Positions 1-6,905 of a DNA stretch of 16,998 nucleotides are shown here, in pieces. The DNA is from HIMB59 sp038124765 (GTDB lineage: Bacteria > Pseudomonadota > Alphaproteobacteria > HIMB59), in the NCBI GenBank assembly GCA_038124765.1, contig JAYPCO010000023.1, positions 1 through 16,998 of the forward strand, given 5' to 3'. Both the position numbers and the translations under genes were made by a program. The notes under the pieces are model-generated. The model was not told where the DNA came from, did no database searches, and saw only the letters and a program-made list of their open reading frames with translations. Positions within the stretch are counted from its first letter, which is position 1, and each line of letters starts with the position of its first letter.

Positions 1-653
1 GCATAAACAATTTTTTTACATACTAAGATCATTAACCCTCCAATAAAAGGAAAGATAATCTCTCCTGTTTTTTCCAATGTAGGGTGAAATTTATAATTAA
101 GATAATGGTTCCACGGGGGGAAGTGTATAAAACTCTTTTTATTATCTAAAACCATGTAATTCTTTATTAATTCTCTAAATTGCATTGATGAATAGGACCT
201 ACCATAACCAAAAGGATTGTTGTCATATCTAGTCCAAAGACCAGCTCGACGGGGCACAACGGCTATAAATAACCCGTTCGGTTTTAAAATTCTCCAAACC
301 TCCTCAATACTGCTTTTAGGTTTTTCTACTAACTCTAACAAATGAGTTGAAATGACGATATCTATGGAACTGGGGTCTAGAGGTAGAAAATATTCATGTA
401 TATTTTTTTGATCATAATTTAAATTTTGATTAACACTCCCATCTAAAAAATCAGGAATACATTCAACGTATTGGTTTTCATTTTCTTGCTTTGACAAGAA
501 AGATAAATAGGGCTCTGTATAACCATAACCACAAATAGACAAAGGCCCTTGAAGATTTATATTTGAATTAATTTGTTGTCGAATATACCTTTTTAATATC
601 TGGCCTAATTTTGTATTATAAAAACTATAAATATCAGATGCGGTAATATCCAT
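1..653 (-). CDS. Class I SAM-dependent methyltransferase (gloB-linked family), 3' end beyond the window
   Basis: Reading the minus strand from an ATG at 653-651 gives 217 uninterrupted codons that run off the left edge. Residues 39-50 (SICGYGYTEPYL) are a SAM-binding motif I in the variant form of the methyltransferase group usually found beside gloB in alphaproteobacteria. Residues 95-104 (SSIDIVISTH) resemble the motif II/post-II strand, and 119-127 (VWRILKPNG) is the typical post-III segment. The block RRAGLWTRYDNNPFGYGR (about 135-152) is a strong family signature, and the last visible residues include GGLMILVCKKIVYA. These support a type 11-like methyltransferase; the substrate is unknown for the family. 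The gene is divergent from gloB with 40 bases between the start codons. Probably only a few tens of residues are missing. Confidence 0.85.
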   Translation of the reverse strand, partial: MDITASDIYSFYNTKLGQILKRYIRQQINSNINLQGPLSICGYGYTEPYLSFLSKQENENQYVECIPDFLDGSVNQNLNYDQKNIHEYFLPLDPSSIDIVISTHLLELVEKPKSSIEEVWRILKPNGLFIAVVPRRAGLWTRYDNNPFGYGRSYSSMQFRELIKNYMVLDNKKSFIHFPPWNHYLNYKFHPTLEKTGEIIFPFIGGLMILVCKKIVY

Positions 654-693
654 AGTTGTATTTTAACTAGATTTACTTAACATTCCATTTCAT
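654..693. promoter_or_regulatory. Divergent promoter region between methyltransferase gene and gloB
   Basis: Only 40 bases separate the two divergent start codons, so both promoters must lie here or inside the genes. Toward gloB, TTGTAT (656-661) and TAACAT (678-683) are 16 bases apart and form a weak sigma-70-like pair. That would leave a leader of only a few bases before the gloB ATG at 694. No Shine-Dalgarno sequence is visible for either gene. The promoter call is inference from layout and weak matches. Confidence 0.3.
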
Positions 694-1455
694 ATGCAAA
701 GACCAAATGTCTATTTATTCCCCCAATTAGAAGACAATTATGGGTATTTAATTAAAAACCCGCATGCCAATGAAGGTGTTTTGGTTGATCCATCAGATCT
801 AGAAATGTGTCTTGAAATTTTAGAATTAAATGACTGCCAACCCTCTCATATCTTAATCACTCACCACCATGATGATCATATTGCAGCGGTTCAAGATTTA
901 AAAAAACAATTCAACTCACAAGTTATTGGATTTGAAAGTGACAAAAAAATACCAACACCCGATAAGAGTATAAAAGATGAAGAAGTTTTTGAAATTCACG
1001 GTAATAGTTATCGTGTCATGCATACGCCCGGCCATACTGTTCAACACATCACTTACTTTATAGAAAACCATAATATACTTTTTGCAGGGGATACTTTATT
1101 TAGTATTGGTTGCGGTAGAATGTTTGAAGGCACCCCAGAGCAATTTTGGGAGTCACTGTCAAAATTAAAACAGCTTCCAGGCTCTACTAAGATCTATGCA
1201 GGACATGAATACACTCTTAGCAATATTAAATTCGCTCTCAGTATTGATCCTAATAATGCTGATTTGCAAAAATATTCAACTTGGGCTTCTCATCAAGAAA
1301 AGGAACATCGCCCTACTCTCCCTACCCAATTAGCTGATCAAATTAAGTGTAACCCATTCTTGCGATGCGATGAGGATTACTTTTTAAAGCTTTATCAAAC
1401 ACAAAATCCAGTTGAAGCATTCTCCAAAATGCGTGCAGCAAAGGATAATTTTTAA
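694..1455 (+). CDS. gloB: Hydroxyacylglutathione hydrolase (glyoxalase II)
   Basis: Glyoxalase II hydrolyses S-D-lactoylglutathione to D-lactate and glutathione, the second step of cytosolic methylglyoxal detoxification. The 253-residue product has the metallo-beta-lactamase fold. Its binuclear metal motif THHHDDH is at 56-62, with further ligands at H114 (PGHT), D133 (AGDT) and H171 (AGHEYT). The C-terminal part carries the HAGH substrate-binding region (LPTQLADQIKCNPFLR, about 209-224), which separates glyoxalase II from generic metallo-beta-lactamase hydrolases. Length is normal for the family. The ATG at 694 places the conserved PQLEDNYGYLI segment at residues 10-20, as expected. The gene is divergent from the methyltransferase gene, a common alphaproteobacterial arrangement. 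Confidence 0.95.
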   Translation: MQRPNVYLFPQLEDNYGYLIKNPHANEGVLVDPSDLEMCLEILELNDCQPSHILITHHHDDHIAAVQDLKKQFNSQVIGFESDKKIPTPDKSIKDEEVFEIHGNSYRVMHTPGHTVQHITYFIENHNILFAGDTLFSIGCGRMFEGTPEQFWESLSKLKQLPGSTKIYAGHEYTLSNIKFALSIDPNNADLQKYSTWASHQEKEHRPTLPTQLADQIKCNPFLRCDEDYFLKLYQTQNPVEAFSKMRAAKDNF

Positions 1456-1521
1456 AAAAACGATCAATTATCATTTATTGCTTGGCGGTTAAGCGAATTG
1501 TGATAGTTTGATTCTAATCCT

Positions 1522-1767
1522 ATGAAAGAGTTCTCACAGTTAGATTTTGATATTTCTGAAGCTTTTCAAAAAAAGCAGATGGACAAAGTATGTGCCCTTT
1601 ACTACGAAGCAGCAACTTATTTTGAAAAAAAATCAGATATTGAAGCAGCATGTTTTTTTTATACTCAAGCCTTAGTAATGGCTTTAGAGGAAAATCACGA
1701 CTTAAAAGAAAAGATCATATATAAACTTGAAAAATATGGTCGAAGTAAAGACGCAACTCTTAATTAA
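1522..1767 (+). CDS. Small helical protein, TPR-like, function unknown
   Basis: This encodes 81 residues that I do not recognise as a named family. The sequence is almost entirely amphipathic helix. Two consecutive segments (about 24-36, LYYEAATYFEKK, and 38-55, DIEAACFFYTQALVMALE) show the small/large residue pattern of a single tetratricopeptide-like hairpin. The C-terminus is lysine-rich. It has no signal peptide or membrane segment, so it is probably cytosolic. The ATG at 1522 has no Shine-Dalgarno sequence. It sits 66 bases after gloB and 10 bases before ung, so it is probably cotranscribed with ung. The reading frame is believable because it fills the gap exactly and reads as a folded protein. 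A protein-protein interaction role is only a guess. Confidence 0.7.
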   Translation: MKEFSQLDFDISEAFQKKQMDKVCALYYEAATYFEKKSDIEAACFFYTQALVMALEENHDLKEKIIYKLEKYGRSKDATLN

Positions 1768-1777
1768 TTCTTATTGA

Positions 1778-2455
1778 ATGGAAAATAAAACCATTCAACT
1801 TCCTGAATCCTGGCTAAAGCATCTTAAAGATGAGTTCAACAAACCCTATATGGTCAACTTAAAAGAAAAACTTCAAAATTTAAAAAAAAATAAAATAATT
1901 TTCTATCCACCAGGTTCTCTAATTTTTAACTCATTTAATTTAACACCTTTGGAAAAAATAAAAGTTGTAATCTTAGGTCAGGATCCTTATCACGGCCCCG
2001 GGCAAGCCCATGGTCTTTGTTTTTCAGTTCCCGAGGGAGTAAGACCTCCTCCTTCTTTATTGAATATTTATAAAGAACTAGAGAGCGACCTTGATAAAAA
2101 AGTAAATATCCAAAATGGTAATTTAGAGGCTTGGGCCAATCAGGGTGTTTTTTTATTAAATACAACATTAACAGTTGAAAAATCAAAACCCTTATCTCAC
2201 CAAGATTTAGGATGGTCTGAATTTACAGATACCGTAATCTCTCTCATCAATAAAGAATTGGAAAATATTGTCTTTATACTTTGGGGGTCACACGCTCAAT
2301 CAAAAAAAAATTTAATCGATCTTAACAAACATCATATTCTCACATCTCCTCACCCTTCTCCTCTTTCTGCGCATAGGGGATTTTTCGGCAGCAAACCATT
2401 TTCAAAAACAAATGACTTCCTTGAGTCAAAACAAATTGATAAAATAAATTGGTAA
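1778..2455 (+). CDS. ung: Uracil-DNA glycosylase, family 1
   Basis: The enzyme removes uracil from DNA arising from cytosine deamination or dUMP incorporation, starting base-excision repair. The 225-residue protein shows the family 1 signatures in order: the water-activating loop GQDPYH at 67-72 (catalytic Asp69), the uracil-pocket Phe in HGLCFSVP (78-85), LLNTTLT at 126-132 with the uracil-binding Asn128, the strand VFILWGSHA (165-173), and the minor-groove loop HPSPLSAHRGFFG at 192-204 with catalytic His192. All key residues are present and the length is standard. The start ATG lies 10 bases after the 81-residue gene. The stop codon TAA overlaps the ATG of the next gene (TAATG), suggesting translational coupling. 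Confidence 0.97.
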   Translation: MENKTIQLPESWLKHLKDEFNKPYMVNLKEKLQNLKKNKIIFYPPGSLIFNSFNLTPLEKIKVVILGQDPYHGPGQAHGLCFSVPEGVRPPPSLLNIYKELESDLDKKVNIQNGNLEAWANQGVFLLNTTLTVEKSKPLSHQDLGWSEFTDTVISLINKELENIVFILWGSHAQSKKNLIDLNKHHILTSPHPSPLSAHRGFFGSKPFSKTNDFLESKQIDKINW

Positions 2456-2865
2456 TGAAAGATAATCTTGAGAAGTTTGTGAACTTTATAGAAAAAAGTA
2501 TCTTGGCTATAATTTTGACCTCAACTTTAATTGCTATTTTATTTGAAATTTTAAAAATGGTTGAGGCACGGTATGTGGAACTAGCAGATTTATTGCTTCT
2601 TTTCATTTATGTAGAAGTGATTGGAATGATCAGGGTATATTACGTTTCAAATAGAGTTCGTATGACTTACCCCTTATTTATAGCTATTACTGCCCTATCT
2701 AGACTTATTATATTACAACGAAAAGATTTTGATCCTGAACTTTTGTTATATGAGGCAGGTGCCATCGTACTGATCGCTATAGCGGTTGTTATTCTTCGTT
2801 TAAGATATATTCCACTACTAAGACCAACTGAAGATGTAGACGAATTCAAAAGCAGTAAGAAATAA
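2455..2865 (+). CDS. PsiE-like phosphate-starvation-inducible family membrane protein
   Basis: From the ATG at 2455 the product has 136 residues and four predicted membrane helices at about 14-35, 41-63, 72-88 and 97-118. The second helix (YVELADLLLLFIYVEVIGMI) and the motif around YPLFIAITALSRLIIL match my knowledge of the PsiE family of small inner-membrane proteins. The biochemical role of that family is not established. The tail (119-136) is charged and probably cytoplasmic. A TTG at 2449 would add two residues, but the ATG sharing its A with the ung stop (TAATG) is the natural coupled start. The name comes from PhoB control in E. coli; I see no convincing Pho box here, so phosphate regulation should not be assumed. 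Confidence 0.8.
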   Translation: MKDNLEKFVNFIEKSILAIILTSTLIAILFEILKMVEARYVELADLLLLFIYVEVIGMIRVYYVSNRVRMTYPLFIAITALSRLIILQRKDFDPELLLYEAGAIVLIAIAVVILRLRYIPLLRPTEDVDEFKSSKK

Positions 2866-2869
2866 TAAA

Positions 2870-3850
2870 TTGAAAAAAATTGCTGTTATTGGAACCGGAC
2901 TAAGCGCACTATCTTTAGCCCATCATTTACCCTCATCAGATATAACATTTTTTGAAAAATCCTGGAGACCAGGTGGTCGATTGAGTACTCGAAGACATGA
3001 GAATTACGAGTTTGATCATGGGGCGCATTTTTTAAAAGAAGATCACGGTATGATTGGGCTGACCGAATTTTTACAAAAAATTAAAGCCATAAAATTTGCT
3101 GAAACTGATTATTGCTCCAATATTCTTCATGGACAATTAATAGAAAAAAAAAATATTTTAATTGGCCAAAAAGGAATTGAATCTATTCCAATTAAGTTTC
3201 ATGAGTTCCTCAAATACCCAACTCATTTTTCAACTCAAATAGATCAGATAGAAAATGATCAGCAAAAATATTTTTTAAGATCGAAAGAAAATAAATTTGG
3301 ACCCTATGATTTTATCTTTTGCTGTATACCTTTTGAACAAAGTAAAAATTTACTAAATTCATTTATTGATTTTAACTCAATCCCAGAAGTAAACTTTGAT
3401 TCCATATGGACAGTTATGTTGGCTCTTAATAAAAGGTTAGGTACACCCTTTCAATTTGGATATCATTTAACACCTGAAATAAGTTTTATGATGAACCAAA
3501 ATTTTAAACATGAATTCTTCAATGAGGAGTGTTGGGTAATAAATATGCGATCTGAATGGACAAAAAAATATTACAATATCGAGCCGTATGTATTAGAAGA
3601 TTATGTTGCAGATCAATTAAAAAAAGCTTTTAAGTCCGATGCTAAAATAACCTTCAAAAAATCTCATCGTTGGAGGTACGCTTATGCTAAACAAAGCTTT
3701 AAAGAGATATCTCAAAGAAATTTCATTCAATCAATTGACAAAAAGCTCTATGCATTAGGAGATTGGTGTGAAGGTCCGGGTATGCAAGATGCTTGGCTTG
3801 CAGGAAAAAAACTAGCTAAAGTATTTAGCGATCTTCAATTTCAAGTTTAA
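2870..3850 (+). CDS. Renalase-like FAD-dependent amine oxidoreductase family protein
   Basis: A 326-residue flavoprotein. The N-terminus carries the Rossmann dinucleotide motif (VIGTGLSALSLAHHL, residues 6-20), an acidic residue ending the second strand (FFEKS, 27-31), the GGR motif at 35-37 and FDHGAH at 48-53. These are typical of the renalase/amine-oxidase branch. The C-terminus has a RWRYAYAKQSF-like segment and the second FAD-contact block ALGDWCEGPGMQDAWLAGK at about 295-313, as in bacterial renalase-like proteins. The substrate is not deducible; characterised bacterial renalases oxidise dihydro-NAD(P) isomers, but others are unassigned. The start is a TTG at 2870, four bases after the preceding stop. 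The next in-frame ATG would remove the FAD-binding core. The 3' end overlaps the convergent nitrilase gene by 26 bases. Confidence 0.82.
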   Translation: MKKIAVIGTGLSALSLAHHLPSSDITFFEKSWRPGGRLSTRRHENYEFDHGAHFLKEDHGMIGLTEFLQKIKAIKFAETDYCSNILHGQLIEKKNILIGQKGIESIPIKFHEFLKYPTHFSTQIDQIENDQQKYFLRSKENKFGPYDFIFCCIPFEQSKNLLNSFIDFNSIPEVNFDSIWTVMLALNKRLGTPFQFGYHLTPEISFMMNQNFKHEFFNEECWVINMRSEWTKKYYNIEPYVLEDYVADQLKKAFKSDAKITFKKSHRWRYAYAKQSFKEISQRNFIQSIDKKLYALGDWCEGPGMQDAWLAGKKLAKVFSDLQFQV

Positions 3851-4604
3851 TAATATCTTTAAAATAAGGTAGTCGCTCTCTTCTTTGAGATTGATCCTCA
3901 AATTTTACATTATATTTAATTAATTTTTCAGTGTTATCCGCTCGAATAAGATCCTCACCCTTTTCATTCACAATAGCACTTTGGCCACAAAAATTTTGAT
4001 GATCCAAGCTTCCAGAATAATTTGCATAAGCAAGAACAACTTGATTTTCGAATGCTCTTGTTTTTAGCATTTCTTGAGATACAAATTTAAACTCTTCTGA
4101 TAGAGCGGTTGGAATAAGTATTAATTGAACACCTGCTTTAGCTAATTTTCTAACTAATTCTGGAAATTCAAACTCATAACATATCAAGGCTGAACATTTC
4201 ACTCCATCCAGTTCAAATAGAGACAAATTTGTCCCTAAGCTAAATAAATTTTTTTCCATTACTGATGGTGGTAACACTGTTTTTCGATGGTTGAAAACCT
4301 GCTTTCCTGATTTAACAATATTGAGGCTGTTAAATCTTAAGTCTTTTTCCAATTCAGGATATCCATAAGCTATGGCACAAGAGTATTGATTACTTAATTT
4401 TAAAATTTCTTTTTGAAATAGGTGAATCTCATTAAAAGTGATTTTTTTAATATAATCCTCCGTTGTATAAGAGCTTAAAAAAAGTTCTGGCAGTAAAAGT
4501 AGATTTAAATCATGATTTTCAATAAGAATATTTTCTACCTTTCGTAATTTTTCTTCAAGAAGTAGATGTCGAGAAATATCCTGTTGAAAAATCCCTATAT
4601 TCAT
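3825..4604 (-). CDS. Carbon-nitrogen hydrolase (nitrilase superfamily) amidohydrolase
   Basis: The 259-residue product has the complete Glu-Lys-Cys catalytic triad of the nitrilase superfamily: Glu40 (LLLPELFLSSY), Lys108 (HRKTVLPP) and Cys142 (ALICYEFEFPEL). The following strand (VQLILIPTALS) and the RAFENQVVLAYANYSG block (183-198) are also characteristic. These cytosolic enzymes cleave amides, carbamoyl groups or, rarely, nitriles. The short single-domain form with FELPELVR-like residues after the Cys suggests an aliphatic or omega-amidase-type member, but the substrate cannot be named. Its start is divergent from the alcohol dehydrogenase gene (78 bases apart). Its last 26 bases overlap the 3' end of the renalase-like gene on the opposite strand. 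The ATG at 4604 begins directly with the first conserved beta strand. Confidence 0.88.
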   Translation of the reverse strand: MNIGIFQQDISRHLLLEEKLRKVENILIENHDLNLLLLPELFLSSYTTEDYIKKITFNEIHLFQKEILKLSNQYSCAIAYGYPELEKDLRFNSLNIVKSGKQVFNHRKTVLPPSVMEKNLFSLGTNLSLFELDGVKCSALICYEFEFPELVRKLAKAGVQLILIPTALSEEFKFVSQEMLKTRAFENQVVLAYANYSGSLDHQNFCGQSAIVNEKGEDLIRADNTEKLIKYNVKFEDQSQRRERLPYFKDIIKLEIEDR

Positions 4605-4682
4605 GAAAATAAATTTATCATTTATTTTTAAAATACTTATATTTTATTGAAAATTTAATAGATAAAGGTTTATATTTTTCAC
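4605..4682. promoter_or_regulatory. Divergent AT-rich promoter region between nitrilase and Fe-ADH genes
   Basis: This 78-base stretch is extremely AT-rich and holds no gene. Toward the alcohol dehydrogenase, TTGAAA (4647-4652) and TATATT (4671-4676) are separated by 18 bases and resemble a sigma-70 promoter. The -10 hexamer ends only six bases before the TTG start codon at 4683, so the predicted transcript would be nearly leaderless. Promoters for the nitrilase gene must lie on the other strand of the same stretch, but no single candidate stands out. Confidence 0.4.
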
Positions 4683-5849
4683 TTGGATTATTTATCAAAT
4701 CAAAACTGGTCAATCCCCGTTCCTATTCGCTATGGGATGGGCAGAATTAAAGAACTTACACAAATCTGCAATAATTTTGCCATTTCAAAACCATTATTAG
4801 TTACAGATAAAGGAAGTGCCAATCTCCCAATAGTTCAAAATATAATTACTCATCTAAAAAATTCTGGCATAGCTGTCAAATTATTTTCGGATATTTCTCC
4901 TAACCCCAAAGACATAGAAATTTTCAATGGTAAAAAAGTTTTTTTATCAGGGAACCATGATGCGATTATTGCAATGGGAGGGGGAAGTGGCATGGATGGA
5001 GGAAAGTCAATTTCGTTAATTGCAAATAATGATTATGAAATTTGGGATTTTGAGTGGGAAAAAACTCCTCCAAAAATAAATAATGAAAATCGTTTTCCTC
5101 CTTTGATTTGTATACCCACCACTGCAGGAACAGGTGCTGAGACAGAAAGTAGTGCAATGGTTACTGATACAAAGCTTTTAATGAAATGGTGTATTGCCCA
5201 TCCTCAACAAAAACCAGTAGAGGTAATTTTAGATCCTGAACTAACTGTTGAATTGCCTAAAAATTTAACTGCTTGGACAGGTGTAGATGCTTTAGTGCAT
5301 GCAATAGAGGCATTCGCCGTTAATTCTTTCCACCCGCTATGTGATGGGGCTGCCATTGAAGGGTTAAGATTGATTTATCCTAACCTACCCATTGTTTATG
5401 ACAAACCTAACGATAGGAGCGCAAGAGGTAAAATGCTAGTTGGTTCTTGTTTAGCAGGAATTTCCTTTTTAAAAGGCTTAGGCTTTGTACATGCCATTTC
5501 GCATATGGTAGGCGCTGAATATGACACCCAGCATGGTTTAACTAATGCAATTGTTCTACCTTCTGTTTTAAAATTTAATCAGGAAGCCATAGAGAAAAAA
5601 ATACCAATTATGTGCGAAGCAATGGGGCTTTCCAAAAATACTTTTGATTACTTTTATCATTCCATATGTGAACTATTAGATTATTTACAAATTCCCAAAA
5701 ATTTAAAAGAGATAGGTGTCAATGATAGCTCAATTACAAGACTTGCAGAAAAAGCATTGAAAGATAGTGCCTTTGCTACAAACCCACGAACTGCAACCTT
5801 ATTAGAAATGAAAGAGCTAATTGAAACCACGCTAAATTATGGGCGATAA
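4683..5849 (+). CDS. Iron-containing (type III) alcohol dehydrogenase
   Basis: The product, 388 residues, belongs to the iron-activated, NAD(P)-dependent alcohol dehydrogenase family, which interconverts alcohols or hydroxyacids with aldehydes or ketones in the cytosol. The nucleotide-binding loop is at 99-108 (GGGSGMDGGK) and TTAGTGAE at 146-153. The metal ligands are Asp202, His206 (WTGVDALVHA), His270 and His284 (GLGFVHAISH and the later TQHG). Their spacing is almost the same as in E. coli FucO. The typical tail NPRTATLLEM is at 367-376. Substrate cannot be assigned; related proteins include 4-hydroxybutyrate and lactaldehyde/propanediol dehydrogenases. The start is a TTG at 4683, chosen because the conserved N-terminal strand precedes the first ATG (4737). 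It is 45 bases upstream of the permease gene and may share its transcript. Confidence 0.92.
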   Translation: MDYLSNQNWSIPVPIRYGMGRIKELTQICNNFAISKPLLVTDKGSANLPIVQNIITHLKNSGIAVKLFSDISPNPKDIEIFNGKKVFLSGNHDAIIAMGGGSGMDGGKSISLIANNDYEIWDFEWEKTPPKINNENRFPPLICIPTTAGTGAETESSAMVTDTKLLMKWCIAHPQQKPVEVILDPELTVELPKNLTAWTGVDALVHAIEAFAVNSFHPLCDGAAIEGLRLIYPNLPIVYDKPNDRSARGKMLVGSCLAGISFLKGLGFVHAISHMVGAEYDTQHGLTNAIVLPSVLKFNQEAIEKKIPIMCEAMGLSKNTFDYFYHSICELLDYLQIPKNLKEIGVNDSSITRLAEKALKDSAFATNPRTATLLEMKELIETTLNYGR

Positions 5850-5894
5850 TTGAAAAACATATATATCTTAACTTTGGGCTATAGTTAATATCGA

Positions 5895-6806
5895 ATGAAT
5901 AGAGGGTTATTATTTTATTTTATCCTATCATTGATAGGGTATTCAATTTATGTGGTAATGGATGCGATTAGCAAAAAGCTAATTGCAGACTACCACGTTT
6001 CACAAATAATTTTTTTCAACTCACTTTTTTCTTTAGTTCCTATAGTCATCTATATCACTTTTAAAAAGGGATGGGGGGAAGTTAAGAAATTTAACTATAA
6101 AATTCATATAGCTAGATCTACTTGTGGCCTTTTAGCAATGATAATTTTTATTATTAGCTCTAATTATTTACCTTTAGTTACTCTTTACAGTGTTGTATTT
6201 ATTTTTCCTTTGGTGCTTACAATCGGAGCTAATTTATTTTTAGGTGAAGTTGTTGGTTGGAGGCGATACTCAGCTATTACTTTGGGCTTTATTGGTGTAA
6301 TTATTTCAATTAATCCATTTAGTGTAGATTTTAATAAATTTATTTTAATTTCATTTCTATCTCCCGTACTTGCTGCTGCAGGTTGGTTAATCATCAAAAA
6401 ATTTGGACAAAAAGAAAGTATTTTTTCATTTATCTTCTATGGAAAGTTATATTTAATTATTGTAACTGGTTTATGTTTATTTTATTTTTTTAAATCAGAG
6501 TCTGGATTAGATTTACAATTAAATATCCTTTCGGGACTACTTCGAGGAATTGGTATTTTGCTAACTTTTATTGCTGCAAGCAAACTACCCTCTTTTTTAT
6601 TTGCCCCCACTCAATACGTTCAAATAATTACTGGAGCAATTATTGGTTATTTGTATTTCGGAAATATTCCTACTCTTAACAACTACATAGGAAATTTAAT
6701 CGTTATCGGTGCTGGAATTTACATCATTCACAGAGAAGTAAAATTATCAAAAAAAATTGTATCTCAATCTCTCAGGCCGACTATTTTAACCATTAAAAAG
6801 ACATAA
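5895..6806 (+). CDS. EamA/DMT-superfamily permease
   Basis: A 303-residue, strongly hydrophobic protein with about ten transmembrane helices in two five-helix repeats, the layout of the drug/metabolite transporter superfamily. The first repeat starts with YSIYVVMDAISKK and a loop HIARSTCGLLAM. It contains the characteristic P-L-V-T-L-Y-S-V-V-F-I-F-P segment (about 92-104) and the short LGEVVGWRRY loop (116-125). The second repeat has LLRGIGILLTFIAASKLPS and ends with IGNLIVIGAGIYI. The family exports or imports amino acids, SAM, nucleosides and other small molecules; the substrate is not deducible here. It follows the Fe-ADH gene in the same direction, so the two may act on related compounds, but that is only context. 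Base composition is very AT-rich, as expected of a membrane protein in this genome. Confidence 0.88.
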   Translation: MNRGLLFYFILSLIGYSIYVVMDAISKKLIADYHVSQIIFFNSLFSLVPIVIYITFKKGWGEVKKFNYKIHIARSTCGLLAMIIFIISSNYLPLVTLYSVVFIFPLVLTIGANLFLGEVVGWRRYSAITLGFIGVIISINPFSVDFNKFILISFLSPVLAAAGWLIIKKFGQKESIFSFIFYGKLYLIIVTGLCLFYFFKSESGLDLQLNILSGLLRGIGILLTFIAASKLPSFLFAPTQYVQIITGAIIGYLYFGNIPTLNNYIGNLIVIGAGIYIIHREVKLSKKIVSQSLRPTILTIKKT

Positions 6807-6818
6807 AAGTTGGATTTT

Positions 6819-6843
6819 AGAGGTGTATTATAATATCACCTCT
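6819..6843. promoter_or_regulatory. 25-base near-perfect palindrome with embedded TATAAT, upstream of the glycogen operon
   Basis: Arms AGAGGTG (6819-6825) and CACCTCT (6837-6843) are exact inverted repeats. The centre TATTATAATA (6826-6835) is itself palindromic, so the element is symmetric apart from one extra T at 6836. The hexamer TATAAT (6829-6834) lies in the middle. There is no T-tract after the right arm, so it is unlikely to be an intrinsic terminator for the permease gene. Its place between the permease stop and the alpha-glucosidase start suggests a repressor operator over a promoter -10 box. No good -35 box is visible 16-18 bases upstream. Operator function is inference; the symmetry is directly visible. 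Confidence 0.55.
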
Positions 6844-6905
6844 CGTATCTTGTATTATCGCTTGATTTATAAGTCATTATAGTGTTGAAAAATGATAAAT
6901 TTAGC

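Noticed and set aside
1444..1472. GATAATT and AATTATC inverted repeat at the end of gloB as a terminator
   Set aside because: Arms are purely weak A/T-rich, 15 bases apart, include the stop codon, and are not followed by a T-run; likely chance in AT-rich DNA.
1456..1521. Possible small RNA or tRNA-like element between gloB and the 81-residue gene
   Set aside because: GCTT-AAGC and a GATTC stretch suggested a stem, but there is no acceptor stem, anticodon arm or CCA pattern.
2340..2606. Minus-strand open frame across the ung and PsiE-like junction
   Set aside because: Overlaps two well-supported plus-strand genes and reads as a Ser/Ile/Lys-rich shadow without a domain.
6819..6843. Palindrome as an intrinsic terminator of the permease gene
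   Set aside because: No T-tract follows the right arm on either strand and the stem contains a promoter-like TATAAT; an operator fits better, although termination is not excluded.
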